Assembly: GCA_026874595.1 (NCBI GenBank) | Contig: CM049318.1 | Span: 56,003,250-56,067,249 of the forward strand | DNA: 64,000 nucleotides | Direction: 5' to 3' | From: Sipunculus nudus | Taxonomy: Eukaryota; Annelida; Sipuncula; Golfingiida; Sipunculidae | Shown here: positions 23,571-35,633 of the stretch, one piece after another | How positions within the stretch are numbered: the stretch's first letter is position 1 | How the letters are laid out: each line of letters opens with the position of its first letter | Translations under genes and position numbers: made by a program | Notes under the pieces: model-generated | Told to the model about the DNA's origin: nothing | The model's input: only the letters and a program-made list of their open reading frames with translations | Database searches by the model: none

Positions 23571-25962
23571 CACGAACCTGTTCTCCCAGTCCGTTAAAAA
23601 CAGGTTATTCATGCTGAATTCCAGACCAAAGAAATGGCTTCCGGGCCGAATTACAATCAATCTTCGTTGTGTTCCATCATAATTATTCTGTTCTACCCGA
23701 CCCAGTTTACCATCGCACCAGAATAGTTTTTTGCCTGTGTAAATGATTTTATTTAATATTTCTCTTTGCATTTCGATGTTGCACCTTATTTTGATAGAGT
23801 TTGGACACAGAATAAGGGAAGTAGCTCAAAGTCGAAAAAAGGTAGAGCAAGAGAGAAGATACAATGAAAATACTTGTTTGTAGGTGATAGGTACGGACGG
23901 ATAGAAAATTAATATAATAAGATAATTCAAGCATCTTCAGATTCACGCAGGCCAATGCTTTATTTAAATGTAAACTGTCATATTAGCTTGCCAGAGAAAG
24001 ACAAATGAAATTTCTAATTATGCAAAGTAAAATCGAGACATACCAACAGTGTCCAGTGCCAATCCATTCGGCCATTCCAACTTTTTAGAAACAAGAATCG
24101 TTCTATTCTTTCCAGACATGTCCGCTTTCACGATTTTTGCTGGTTCTCCCCAATCACTTATGAACATCATTCTGCAAGAATTTAGTAGCTCACATAATGG
24201 CGTTTAATAAGTGCAGTCGATTCCATATAATAGGTTGGAAACAAAAAAGCCTTTTTAGACGCCTATTTGCCGGTTTTCACGGTTAACTTTGTAACGCAGG
24301 GGCTCATGGTTTAATTTCATGGCAACTACGCATGGTATGAATTAGTACGATTGATTTTTATATTGCCTTTAGCAATAGATTAAAGTATCGTTTATAATAG
24401 ACTGATTAACTTGATGAATACGTACCACAAATATTGTTACCAACATTTAATATCGACCAACATCGGTCATTTGGAAGTGTTGGTATCTCATAACAGCGGT
24501 AAAGCAAAATCCTTGCGAACTGTCATGCAAATCGTATACCACAACGATCGTTTGTACGAACAAAATTATTGTCGCCCGAGCTATTTGGATAAACGATACT
24601 GTGTTATTACAAGAAAAAGTGATACAGAGAGCGAGGAACGGTTAAACGTTTTGAACCTACCCTCTTCCCACATCATGTTCGATGTCTCTAGGCTTTTTGA
24701 AATAATGTGAAATTAGTGTTCTTTTCTTGTTCCCCTTCAAAGGCATCACCCCAACCGTACCATCAATTAGATTTGTATAAAACAAGTTGTTGCTGCTCAT
24801 GTCTAATGCAATCCCATCGGCTGCTATACCTAAAATACATGTTTAAACCTTGTGTATCAAAGTCACTGCCAAACAAGCCATAATATTCATTTTACTAAAT
24901 ACAAATCTCTGCATATTTCATATTCCAAGTAAGTGTAATGGACCAAGTGAGATATAAAAAAATCTCTATCAGATCTGGCACCTGTTGAATTGATATGATG
25001 ACCTGGAACATGTGACTGGAATTACTTTCCTAGCATATGTTATGAGCAGATAACGGGTGACAGATTTACGACATTTAATACAGGAAATAATATACAAACC
25101 ATCGATTTTTGATGTTAACTCTATTCTGTTTGTTCCGTTCAAAAATGCTGACTCAATCAAGCGATAAGTAACGTCACTCCAGTAAACCCTCTCTGAACGA
25201 AAGTCGTACTCCACAGCTATGGGGTTTGGAAGCACTGGAAGGTTCATGACATGAACATCTTTAGACGACAGGTGTAACTTAATAATCTGCTGGTTCTCCG
25301 AGTCTGTGATAAGCAAACCGTGATCTCCGATACGTTCTATAAGCACCAAAACAAATAATCATTAATAATATTATTATAATATAATAATATCTATTTAATA
25401 ATAATAAATAGAAGTTATTAATTTCTTTCTTTCGAAATTCTAAGGCAATATTGTTTAATGAAATGTAAACTTTCCTTTTATCAAAAGTTATTATACTTCA
25501 TTATTATGTTTTATTTAAAATGTCACTATGACAATTTTTATTCCTTCATTAATTGATTGCGATTACTAATAAATAATTAACAGTCTACTTTTACAACGCG
25601 CATAGCGACAACAATTTTATTCCAACCAAAAATCCTTAAAATGAGACAAAACAACAAACAGATTACTTTTGAATATTTACACTGATATAGTTACACCATA
25701 AAAATAACAATTTCTATTAATATACAACGTCCATCACTACGCCTATCCACTTCAACAGCGACTTGATACCTGTTTTTTCCGATTTTGCGCTAAAGGAAGT
25801 GTATAATTGCATGCCTGTTGACAGTTGGCATGTTCGTCCATCCACCGATAAGTGGTAACTATCAGGACAGGAACACTGGTGTCCGTCAGGAACTGGCAGA
25901 CAAAAGTCGCTGCATCCAGCATTGTCATTAGAACACTCACTTATACCTGTAATATATATATA

Positions 25963-25994
<32 letters not shown>

Positions 25995-28900
25995 ATCTAA
26001 GATCACGCAGTAAACCAAATCAAGCACGTGAAGTGTGTAGATGGCTAATGTTTTCAACTGTTATGATATCTGCATCACACATATGGCAATAATAAATTGG
26101 AAGAAAAGCAGAGAAATCGGATAGTCCTTGGCTTGATCTGGCTTTTAATTAACCTTATTAATATCTTCATAATTAACAGGTTGATGTGTTACTGACATAA
26201 AATCAAGCTCTTTATGTTACAATATTGTGTATATATACAATTTTATCAACCACACAATATATAATGACTAGTAAACAGCATGAGATAACTCTAAACCTTG
26301 AACTATATTGTTTATGTACTATAGAATGATACTAACCCAAAGCCTGAGATGAACGATACACCTTTAGGCCACTAGCTCTCAAAAATTCTGCTGGTGTGAT
26401 ATATTCAACTTCAGTCCCATCATCTTTTATTTTCCTTATGTTGCTAAAACAATACAAAATGAACTAGAAACAGAATTTACCTATAATCCTTTTATGAAAT
26501 AAAAGAGATGTGTTGTTGCTTTTGTTTAGAAGATATATGAAATAACTTAAAACAAAACATAAAAAACACAGACCTGTTCTGCCAGTCGGTAAGATAAAGG
26601 TAGTTCTGGTCATATTCTATGCCAAAGAAGTGGCTCAACGGTTCACTGAAAATCTTTTTTCGCTGAGTGCCATACAAGGTAATTTGTTCTACTTGTCCTA
26701 AATAACCGTCACACCAGAATAAGCGCTTTCCTGTAATAGATAATTCAGATGTATCTGGTATACACTCTTAGACACAATAATAGAGGCAAACAGTAGTCCA
26801 GATAATATTTAGTACACCCTTCTAGGAATCAATTATCTTAAAATATCATAAGCAGTACGGTATCACAAGCAACAAATGTATTATTTAGAAAGAGAAACAA
26901 AGGCCACACAATGAACACAGTAAAATACTTTTAATATTTACCAATCGGATCCAGAGCCAGCCCATTTGGCCTAACCATACCTGATGCAATGATTACTTGA
27001 TTAATTCCAGACAGATCTGCTCGCAAGATTATGGCTGGGGCTGATATGTCACTTACATACATGTACCTACAACCAAATTTTATAGTTTGAGGTCTGACTA
27101 AATTACGTCATTTCATCTTAGTTCAGTTAGTTTAGTTGACTAACAGATATGTACAAGCAAGTGGCAATTGTTACATAATTTTGTTCCCTCCATCTTACAT
27201 TACTCCGAACCATGTTCATTTGTTTCGTGTATGGAAAAGTAATTTTATTGCTTAATTACATTTTTTGTAAGCTTCAAACTCAGATAAAGGTGGTGCATTT
27301 GGTACACCTAACTACCCTGGCTCGAACCACTTCAGTGTTAATTAATGTTGCCTAGCTTATCAATATTGTTACTAGTGTGTCTTTTAGCCGGCGCTGTTGA
27401 CATTCTGTTTCGTGTTAGGCTCAAGCCCTGGTGGGCAATTTTTTTTTCTTTTTTTTATGCCTCAGAATATATCACCAGTAATTAATTTGTTCTGTTGTAC
27501 TTTTCATCATTGGCATAACATATATTTATTGTAACTCATTACATGCTTGTCCGAGTTACATTAATTAAGAAGAATAAACAAAAAAAAAAAAAACATGCAC
27601 CAATACAATTAAGGAATAGTGTTCGACAGAAACTTAAAATTCTACCCTGATCATTTAACTCCCGGTTTCAACATGTTACGAACATATCCGTGCATATACA
27701 TACTTTAACACATTAATTATATACATACGCAAACCTATGACATACACCTGCATGTTTATTAACACAATATATTCCTAGGTTTTACACCTAGTACCTATTC
27801 GCAAAATGCCATCACCAAATGAACAAACCATAAATGAAAAGGGCATATCCAAATCGAACAAAACAAAGAATACATATGAAGTATGCTGTTACATGCGCTT
27901 GCATATTGCACATTTCATTTCCTTATATTGTCCCTTCACCATATTTCTCTTAAATGTTTTGGACCAAACTGTGCCACGTTTCAAAATATTTCTTCTCTAA
28001 GCCTTTATTCATGAGAATTATTTTTTTCATTTTTAATTCAACCAAAATATATTTGATAAAACAATGAAATTTAACAGACAATTCTAGACATTTCTGTCTA
28101 TGAATAAAGTATTTTGCGTGTATTATTAAATAATTCAGTTGCTCAGTTCGTGCGTGGTCTTTGTCTTCGTAGTAGCCGAAGAAGATTTTATCAACTGTTA
28201 TTGAGAAAGTACATTGTTTATCAAAGACTGTCCATAGATGACTAAATGATTTCCAGAATTCTTCCATAAATATACAGTTGAAGAACCTATGTTCTAATGA
28301 TTCTTTCTCGGTCTTGCAGATGTTACACGTTGGCTTTTCAATCAGATTTTGACAATTAAGCCTTTCATTATAAGGAATAATTCTATGCATAAATTTGAAA
28401 TGGAAATCTTGTAGCTCAATACTGTCTAAAAAATTTCTGGCTCGACTGATAGCTTTGTTAAAGTCCTCCTGGTGGGCAATTGCTATGGCGTGTAGAGACA
28501 CAGCGCTCGTGCTAAACTGGAATTTCCTTGGTTGTTCGCGCTCTATGAGCGCGTGTCTTGTATTGTTCTTTGGGCGCGTGTGTATTATGTATTGTTTTGT
28601 TCTTTGGATTGTTCGTGAAATAGAAGTTTCTAGGCTTACGGGTGAGAAGCTATAAATTAGGGGCAGTGTTAAGAGCCTAGGGGAGAGGAGATAGAGAGAA
28701 ATATTCCAGCGGACACGGAAGAGTGTGAGTCAGTTTGTGGACCTTTCCGATAATTGCAGCACTTATAGATATTCTTCGACCTTGTAACGGATTTATACAG
28801 TCTTCAGTTTGCCTTCGGGACTACTACCAGAACTTCACTTTTGGATTAAAACAGATTCTTTTCGGGATAACATTGGACTATTCTCTGAGAAGATTTATGT

Positions 28901-31900
28901 GAACTGTTCATCCAGATTATATGTTTTAAAGGACTTGTTGAGCGGTGACAGTGGTGGTATCCAGAAAAGCCTAGGATCCGGACTCTAGTACTGTACACTT
29001 TATTTATTATACTGCGTAATTGTATTGATTTACTCTTATACTGTTGTTTAACTTTGTAATTGTATTGATTTAGTGTATTGTAATGTTAGGATTTTTTAAG
29101 GATAAATTATAATTATTTGTTAACAAAAAACACTGACTTCTTTATTCATTCCACGCTGCATAGTGTTACAAAATCTGATTTTAAAAAATCTCCATAACAA
29201 AATTTATGTTCATCACGACTACGTGATCTGTTGTTATTAGTTTCCGTAACAAGGTAAGAAGTGCTCAAGCTCAAAAGAGTTCTACTGCAGGTCCCATCAC
29301 GTCAATCAAATCTTAGTACCATTTGCCAGCCATTCACTGATTGTCGAATGTGTTGGTTCATGTCTTTCTGTTTACATCCAGCGTGGGTTTGACAGGCCAG
29401 GTAAATGCTACTAAATGATGGACTAAATTGCCACGAACATTGTTTTACAAAGTAGGTAAGACAATGACAACATGTAGTTAACAAATAAATAACACATTTT
29501 CTGAAAAATGGAGATCTTAGGATTTATAAATCGTTACCTAGACTGTAAAACCTTGGATTAAACAAATTTAAACCAAAGGAATTGGAGTATTTTTATTGCT
29601 ATCAAAAAGTAAATGAAAATTTCAAATAATTTGCTGTACAATAAATATAATTACGACTTTCTGTATATATAAACGTCTAATGGATGGACATGAACTGCCA
29701 GGAAAAATGCTGCCGGGGAGGATATAGCGTTGATTCAATTATCCTTACCCTCTCCTTATATCCAGTGCGATGTCCCTTGGTTTTATCCGACTGTTTTTAA
29801 TCAGAGTTCTCTTCTTCTGACCATCCAGTGTCATAACACCAATTTCACCATTAGCCATGTTTGTATAAAACAATGTATTTGCTGTAAGGTCGAGCGCGAT
29901 CCCATCAGCTGATATTCCTTTTGATAAAATGATAATTGTAAATTTCAAACATCATTCAGATACATTCAGATACTCAATATTAACTTGAGAACTGTTTGAG
30001 TTTAGTTTTTATTTAAGTAAAAGATCCTTAAATAAAGATTACTTAAAATATAAAATATTAAAAATAATAAACCTAAGATTAGAGGCAACATACAAGAAAC
30101 GGATACGGGTAAAAAGTTTATATTATGAAATGATATATAGTGAAATGAGACCTGCCGTATCATATTTTATAGTTTAGACTGAAGTAAACATAATACAAAA
30201 AAAATAACATCAAGCATTGTACAAACCTGATGATTTTGAAACTAACACTGTAATACCAGTTCCATTCAAAAATGCTGTATATACAGATTTTTCAGCAACG
30301 TCACTCCAATAGACTCGTTCGTCACGAGGGTCATATTCCACAGCCATAGGGTTTCGAAGGGGAGGTAATTTCAAAGGGCATACCATACTTGTTTCAAGAT
30401 CAACTTTCACAAGGCTGTGATCATATGTATCAGCAACTAGCATAAATTTCTCTGAAGGAGAATGTAAGATTTTAAACAAAGGATTATGAAATTAAAATGC
30501 ATAATCAGTACAAATGTATAAATATATTCTGTATACGAATTAGTTATCCAATGAAATGCATGTAATTTTTAGGAACATTTATTACATAACGTGCATACGA
30601 CGCACGGTGTACTATTAGTTGTTTCAAATCAGAAGGTAATTATTTAGCTTATATTCTAAAATTCCCCATTGATGATAATAATTATCATAATTTCAGAACC
30701 CTCGATTAACATGTTTTGCCTATTGTGACGTTAACCTGGTTCCGTTAAAAATGAAATCAATTATAAATCCATATCCCAATTTTATGTCATCTTAGATACT
30801 GAATGTTTCTTGGCATTTTTATTATTACCAAAAAACAGGATCCTGATTATCAAGAAAAATAACAAGAACCGAAAAATTTGTATGCGTTTAAACCCACAAT
30901 TTCTATATGTTTAAGGTTGTAGGGACGAATAAAATAATTTTTGTGCTCTCTTGTAGGAGTAAATGGTCGAAACGACGATGGAGAATTTAAACTATTTTTT
31001 ACATGCAGTCAATGGTGGTCGACATTTTCACTTCACTGCCTATTCGGATTTTATTAATCAAGTTTCATAAAAAATCATACTCTTTGATGATCCACAGGTT
31101 CCCTCATCTGTCAATACATGTATAGGATGTTTCTGCTCGGAACCATCATCTGTTAATAGAAGTGCAAAATGTTATGAAGGTATATCTAAATGCTGAAAAT
31201 AGCGTTGGTCATTTCGTCTATTTTCTCCGGTTGAATATATGTTAAATTTTCAAGGTTGACTTATCATTTCCTCTTTACGAACAGTTTTCACCACTCCCTT
31301 ACTTGCCGATTCTAGGTAGGGGGATTGCTGTTCTCTTCCCTTCTTTGGTAAGCGCGTCTCTTTTTCTGAAGTATCGGCTCGCTTTGATGGATGTGTAGGC
31401 ACGTTGTCTTTGAGATCATGAACAGCGGCCATAAGAAGTTTGCGCTGTCCTAGCGTTAGCCCAAGCTCGGTTAAATCCTCTACTTCTAGCAACAAAAGTG
31501 CTTGAACAGTGGCCAGATCTTCTTTTCGTAATATAGCCGTTGTCTCTTTTTTAAGGCCGGCCATTTTTGCCCACTCATCTAGACTAAATGGTTCAGAGCC
31601 GGCCGCGTTAGGTCTTTTGCCTGAAAGAATCGTAAAAGATCGTGTAATGTTGATTAAAGATAAAGTCGAGTAAAAGTCGAATTAACACAGAAATCAACTC
31701 ACATTTTACATCAAAGGGAAATCTAAAATGTGACATGTTTATATGATATATATGATCTTAGGAATCTTCTTAGTTTTTTTTTCGGGTTCGTCACCTAAAA
31801 GTCTGACATTCGCCAAATTTTTCATAGTTTGAAAAATAGACAGTTGCACATAAAAAATATTGTAACCGATACTAATTATGACTGGTTGTGACTTGAATTT

Positions 31901-34711
31901 AGCGCTAGACCTAGAGATTATTGAATATCACTTCCAACCTGATTTATTTTTCGCATTTATCTATTTATACTTGTGAAAAATAACTACAAGCGCACGTGGA
32001 CATTGACTACGGTGCTTGAAGTATTATGTGATCACTCTGGTGATATCTTTTTTTTCCTTTACAGAACAGACATTTGAACAGGCTGACCATATAAGCTCTT
32101 TTGTGTCCCATAATCGCCTGATGTTGAAAAAAAATTTCCTTTGGGCAATATATCGACAGATCTATTTTGTTCCATTAGATAAACCAAGCACATACATCAG
32201 TAAAGCTCATACATGTTATTCATGTCTTAAACTGATTACATCTCGACCCTATTAAATAAAAATTCACATGAAACTGAAGGCGTATAACAGATGCATTTCT
32301 TAAAAATCAAAATTTACCATACAGGTTTAAAACTGCAACGTTATGCATATAAGTAAATTACTTAATGCTGTAGTTTTTTTTTAAAATTAAATAACAGCTT
32401 CCATATCATGTAATCAGTATTAACAATTTTAATATTTATTTTGTTCTCGGGCATTTTAAATGACTTTGACACATGAGTTAGTTGACAACCATACATTTGT
32501 ATGATTCAGGATATGAATGGCTGAAGTTATATTATATCACTCCTTATCTGAATAATTATTGGTCTTTCGTAAAAACGTTTCCATATTATATTCGTTCGCG
32601 AAAATGTCCGGTTGGTCTTATATAAAGATTTACGAACAATATACAGAAACTTAGCACTTTTCAGGCTCTACTAGCGCAAAACTTTACCTATGGGCCGTAT
32701 TTGTACCCACAAACATTCTTAGGCATCTCGCGCACTTTTACACAATATCATTCGACTAATATTTATCCAGTTTGCGGCAAAAAGCTAATTGCCACTTCAA
32801 CAACTTTCTAGATATGTGCTTACACCAGCGGATACTCTATGTTCAGTAGGTTCCGCCCTATTGGGCAACTAATCCTCCTAGGCTGTTTTATGAGGTATAT
32901 GTTTCTGTAATGTATATAATAGGGCGAGTTTATTACGTTGGTATAAGTCGCTGGAACTCCTAGGAGCTGCTTGCTTCCTACTGGTTCAGTAAAGGGGTAG
33001 GCCAGCTTTTACAAATAAAAGAGCCTTTAAAATACACAGGTAGTTTCCATAGCTCCGGGACTTTACGTGAGATACACGGGCATAAGAAGAAAGAAGCATC
33101 GGACTAGCACTAAAGCTTTCTGCCTTGTAGTAGCTGACTCGATGAAAGTTTACCACGCGGTGCATGAAGGACAGCTTTTGGTGGACGCATAAATAGTCAG
33201 TATTGTTCATTAAGGGATGGGCCTCCAGTTGTAATTTGGTACCAGGAAATGAGTAGGGATTTCCGAAATATCCAGATAACCAAGGATCCAAATTTCGCGT
33301 TGACTAAGGAACGTCCTTTTTATTAGAGTAATTGACGCATCATCTAGATGTGATTGCATGTTTCAACCAAAAAAAGTAATTCTGAATCAGTAACCATCCA
33401 CCAAGCGTCTGCATCAGAACAACTGTGTATATAAGCAGGTCGTTTTCGGTCACTTTACAGATATGTTGCAGGACCGCAATAAATGTTTAGTTGTCCTTGA
33501 CAAGAAGCCTTGGAACATTCACATAAAACAAATGGAACATATAACATTCACATTATTTCATGGTTAGTTTTCTGTGCAACAAATGATGAAAGAAGGTGAT
33601 TGGAAAATCTTGTTAATATAATCAGAAAGGTATAAAAGGTGCAACATAAATATAGCAGATTAGAAGATTACAACACAGATATTGATGCATGTTATTGTGT
33701 AGTTTTATAAATTTGATTGCAATATAATGGTGCAAAAATATTGAAAATAGAGCTATTAAAAAGTTTCCACTTATTGATAAAGTGTTTTCTCCTATGAATT
33801 CATATCCATCGCACCTTGACAATACCTTGGATGTATGTCGTAATAGTTTGGAACTGCATCCTTCTCTTCAAAAAAAGTTTTAAATTTGTGATTTCGGTGG
33901 AAGACTACACTGATCTCTCTCATTGATTGTGTATTTGTGTAGGCTGGACCAACCAGCGTGTGCTAATTAGAATAATAAAATGTCGGAACAGTACGTGTCA
34001 TCATTTAGATGTCGTTTCAGTTGAGATTTCGAATTTTATTGTTAATTTATCATCTTGGTTTATGGAGTGCTTATAATTTTAAGTGACATGTGTTTATTAT
34101 ATTTTTTGTAGCTGTCGTTGACACAGTAGAGTACCACACCGATATCCTGTCTCATGGCCACACCATGGTTATGAGTCATAACTGCCTTCATTGGTGTAGC
34201 TAAATATATCGTCGATACTGATTAAACATAGACGTTATGTTTATACTTGCGTTGTAGTTGTCCAGTTGAATAATATTTTGGCATGCGAGGTTATCCGTGT
34301 GTGGAAGTGATCTTATCAATATGAGAAAGAAATTGCTGAAATTCGAAATCTACCAGTCAAAATGTACAAATAGGTTGCATGCCGTTAATGTATACAAAGT
34401 AGTTCTAGTGAAATCAAACGGCTTATAAGCCCGACTGTGTGCAGGTGGTCGACGATTTTTGGAGTCTGACCGGTGTCAGTGGCCATGAGAATAGCATACG
34501 CTTAGGATTATTAAATGTCCAAGTTTACGGGTTTATTTTATCTGTATACAGTTTTCCTGGTTGGCCAGATTGTAGTTTGATAAGAAGGTGGAGTGGAGCA
34601 GTGTCAGTTTTAGACGCAATAAAACAGAAAGTGCGATTCTTACTCACCTTGGGCTGTCACCAGCATACATACTATCCAAAACACCAGCAACTTCGTTGTA
34701 TATACGAACAT
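21911..34711 (-). CDS. Copy B: secreted signal peptide-SAM-YWTD-EGF-YWTD-EGF protein
   Basis: Complete 15-exon model: 34,711-34,648, 31,620-31,303, 31,149-31,081, 30,451-30,227, 29,917-29,749, 27,066-26,942, 26,730-26,574, 26,443-26,337, 25,946-25,770, 25,336-25,100, 24,829-24,661, 24,171-24,044, 23,734-23,578, 23,010-22,904, 22,053-21,911. The sum is 2,352 bp: 783 residues plus TAG. All joins keep frame, and every module starts and ends in phase 1. Order: signal peptide, SAM-like domain, short linker, six-bladed propeller, EGF, six-bladed propeller, EGF, stop four residues after the final Cys. Propeller-EGF pairs are the ligand-binding units of LRP4/5/6 and related receptors. No LDL-A repeats, membrane segment or cytoplasmic tail are seen, so a secreted binding protein is inferred. 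Ligand unknown. Confidence 0.78.
22904..25336 (-). CDS. Copy B YWTD propeller 2 (exons 25,336-25,100; 24,829-24,661; 24,171-24,044; 23,734-23,578; 23,010-22,904)
   Basis: Exons of 237, 169, 128, 157 and 107 bp (266 codons) with the same borders as copy A. Strand motifs LLITDS, VYWSDV, LFYTNL, MFISDW, LFWCDG and LFLTDW give six blades. Sequon FLNGTN after blade 2. The frame is continuous from the EGF exon, unlike copy A. Confidence 0.88.
23525..23569. repeat. (TA)n microsatellite abutting a 5' splice site, copy B
   Basis: Starts about 10 bp past the donor at 23,577-23,576. Same position as 4,101-4,148 in copy A. Confidence 0.92.
25770..25946 (-). CDS. Copy B first EGF exon
   Basis: 177 bp, 59 codons, phase 1-1. 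Six Cys in EGF spacing ([18 protein letters not shown]) followed by a Ser/Thr-rich segment ending SAKSEKT. The run of six A (minus strand) before the donor is intact, in contrast to copy A. Confidence 0.85.
25952..25994. repeat. (TA)n tract at the EGF-exon acceptor, copy B
   Basis: On the minus strand the TA run leads directly into ATTACAG, the EGF-exon acceptor, with no pyrimidine tract between. Confidence 0.9.
26337..30451 (-). CDS. Copy B YWTD propeller 1 (exons 30,451-30,227; 29,917-29,749; 27,066-26,942; 26,730-26,574; 26,443-26,337)
   Basis: Exons of 225, 169, 125, 157 and 107 bp (261 codons), phase 1-1. Six strand motifs: FMLVADT, VYWSDV, LFYTNM, MYVSDI, LFWCDG, LYLTDW. Sequon FLNGTG. 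The third exon is one codon shorter than in copy A. The intron between 29,749 and 27,066 is enlarged by the LTR-like and LINE insertions. Confidence 0.88.
27441..28467 (-). mobile_element. 5'-truncated LINE with poly-A tail and 14-bp target duplication
   Basis: Flanked by perfect CCTGGTGGGCAATT at 27,427-27,440 and 28,468-28,481. The left end starts with a T-rich run (27,441-27,457), the poly-A tail of a minus-strand insert. About 1,027 bp: only the end of the reverse-transcriptase protein and a 3' UTR. These are hallmarks of target-primed reverse transcription. It sits inside the LTR-like insertion, so it is younger. Confidence 0.85.
27950..28467 (-). pseudogene. LINE ORF2 C-terminal fragment (RT zinc-binding region)
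   Basis: The open frame encodes FHFKFMHRIIPYNERL followed by CNIC, LEHRFFNC and EEFWKSFSHLW. This matches the zf-RVT region found after the reverse transcriptase in many LINEs: Cys pair, then His and Cys, then an aromatic F/W segment. The catalytic RT core and endonuclease are absent because of 5' truncation. The last stretch is Lys-rich (LKMKKIILMNKG). The frame upstream of 28,467 is chance reading into the target site. Confidence 0.75.
31081..31149 (-). CDS. Copy B 69-bp linker exon
   Basis: 69 bp, phase 1-1, acceptor TTAACAG, donor GTATGA. Encodes [19 protein letters not shown] and a short Gly/Ser/Lys end. Joins to KFMLVADT of propeller 1. Same length and borders as copy A. Confidence 0.65.
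31303..31620 (-). CDS. Copy B SAM-like domain exon
   Basis: 318 bp, phase 1-1, donor GTAAGG. SAM-like core from [12 protein letters not shown] to AAVHDLK with LTELGLTLGQRKLL. Followed by a basic Lys/Ser/Pro tail with PKKGREQQ. Substitutions relative to copy A are mostly conservative and length is unchanged, which argues for coding constraint. Confidence 0.72.
34648..34711 (-). CDS. Copy B signal-peptide exon
   Basis: Start codon 34,711-34,709. The exon encodes MFVYTTKLLVFWIVCMLVTA followed by Q and a split Gly codon. Basic residue, eleven-residue hydrophobic core, and a TA-Q site that fits signal-peptidase rules. Donor GTGAGTAAG, phase 1, 64 bp as in copy A. Confidence 0.72.
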
Positions 34712-34799
34712 GTTTAATTCAGACGAGTTTTATTCCTACCCTCGAACAATAAAAGCAGTACCTCTTTGCCTTCAAATCTCACAGAGCCTTTCGATCGTA

Positions 34800-34985
34800 A
34801 CACACGCGCTGAAATATACTTGTACAGTAACAGTATTTGTCACTCGTACTTCTGATTGGCTGGGCCTGAACGCGTGTTTAAGATCGTTTGCTGTCACGTC
34901 ATAAAAATACTATATATGAAGGGGTAAAAAAAGGGCAATACTGATGTGTAAAGGGAACAGTAGTATTGGTAAACACGTGATAAAC
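34800..34985 (-). promoter_or_regulatory. Putative promoter of copy B
   Basis: Minus strand: CCAAT in AGCCAATCAG (34,862-34,853) and a TATA-like AGTATATTTC (34,820-34,811) about 100 bp before the ATG, plus TGACGTGAC further upstream. The block is alignable with 17,480-17,680, although CCAAT and TATA are not preserved in copy A. Inference. Confidence 0.3.
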
Positions 34986-35540
34986 ACGGAGAATCTGAAC
35001 CCGGATCTATAAACTCCTGACCAGTAAATCAGGCGACAAGAGTTGTCTGACGTAAGCTCTACATGCAGCAAATAATTTGTGCCTTGGGAGATCTTGTCTT
35101 AATACCAGGAAATCCGTATGGGTGTTTAAGGTCGCACGAAAATCTTCAGAACTGCTTGTCATGTTTACCTTGTGGTTTACCTGAGGTTATTGACTAACGC
35201 ATTCCAAATGTGCGCTTAGTCCGCGGCTTGATTAAGGTTCACAACATATCGTCTGTGCAGTGCAGTATTCACAAAACAGGCCTTGTACGCACTGGCTATG
35301 TAACGCAGTGGAAGCATTACATATTTGTCTATAATAAACACAACCTAAATGTAATATGGCGCTTATCACATCGCCAGCGAATTCAGATGTTCGGCTGTTT
35401 AACCGTACCTGTTTGCCGCTCGGACACTCCGTTTGATTAAAAACTGACTGCTTAATTATATAATCCAATTTAAAATACTGTAACAGTAGGATATGTACAT
35501 GTGCTGTATATGTATTTCTATTCAGATATAGACTTAATTT

Positions 35541-35542
<2 letters not shown>

Positions 35543-35633
<91 letters not shown>
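35543..35633. repeat. (CT)n(TA)n(GA)n perfect palindrome
   Basis: About 33 bp of CT, 37 bp of TA and 21 bp of GA form a single self-complementary block that can fold into a hairpin or cruciform of tens of base pairs. The copy A counterpart (about 18,187-18,200) has only a short TATATA stretch. Confidence 0.9.

Larger units (their letters stand above)
27367..29252. mobile_element. LTR-like insertion in copy B intron, split by a LINE
   Basis: Copy A reads straight from AGCTTATCAAG into the AGTGCTC block (about 8,455-8,480), whereas copy B is interrupted here. The insert begins TGTTAC and ends GTAACA, as LTRs do (TG...CA), and contains a TATA-like TATAAATTAGG near 28,652. Without the nested LINE it is about 0.85 kb, the size of a solo LTR. 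No clear target duplication remains, and a GTGTTACA near 29,164-29,171 is an alternative end. Class is inferred. Confidence 0.4.

Noticed and set aside
24411-24710. 99-codon plus-strand frame
   Set aside because: Lies over and antisense to a propeller exon, with no motif of its own.
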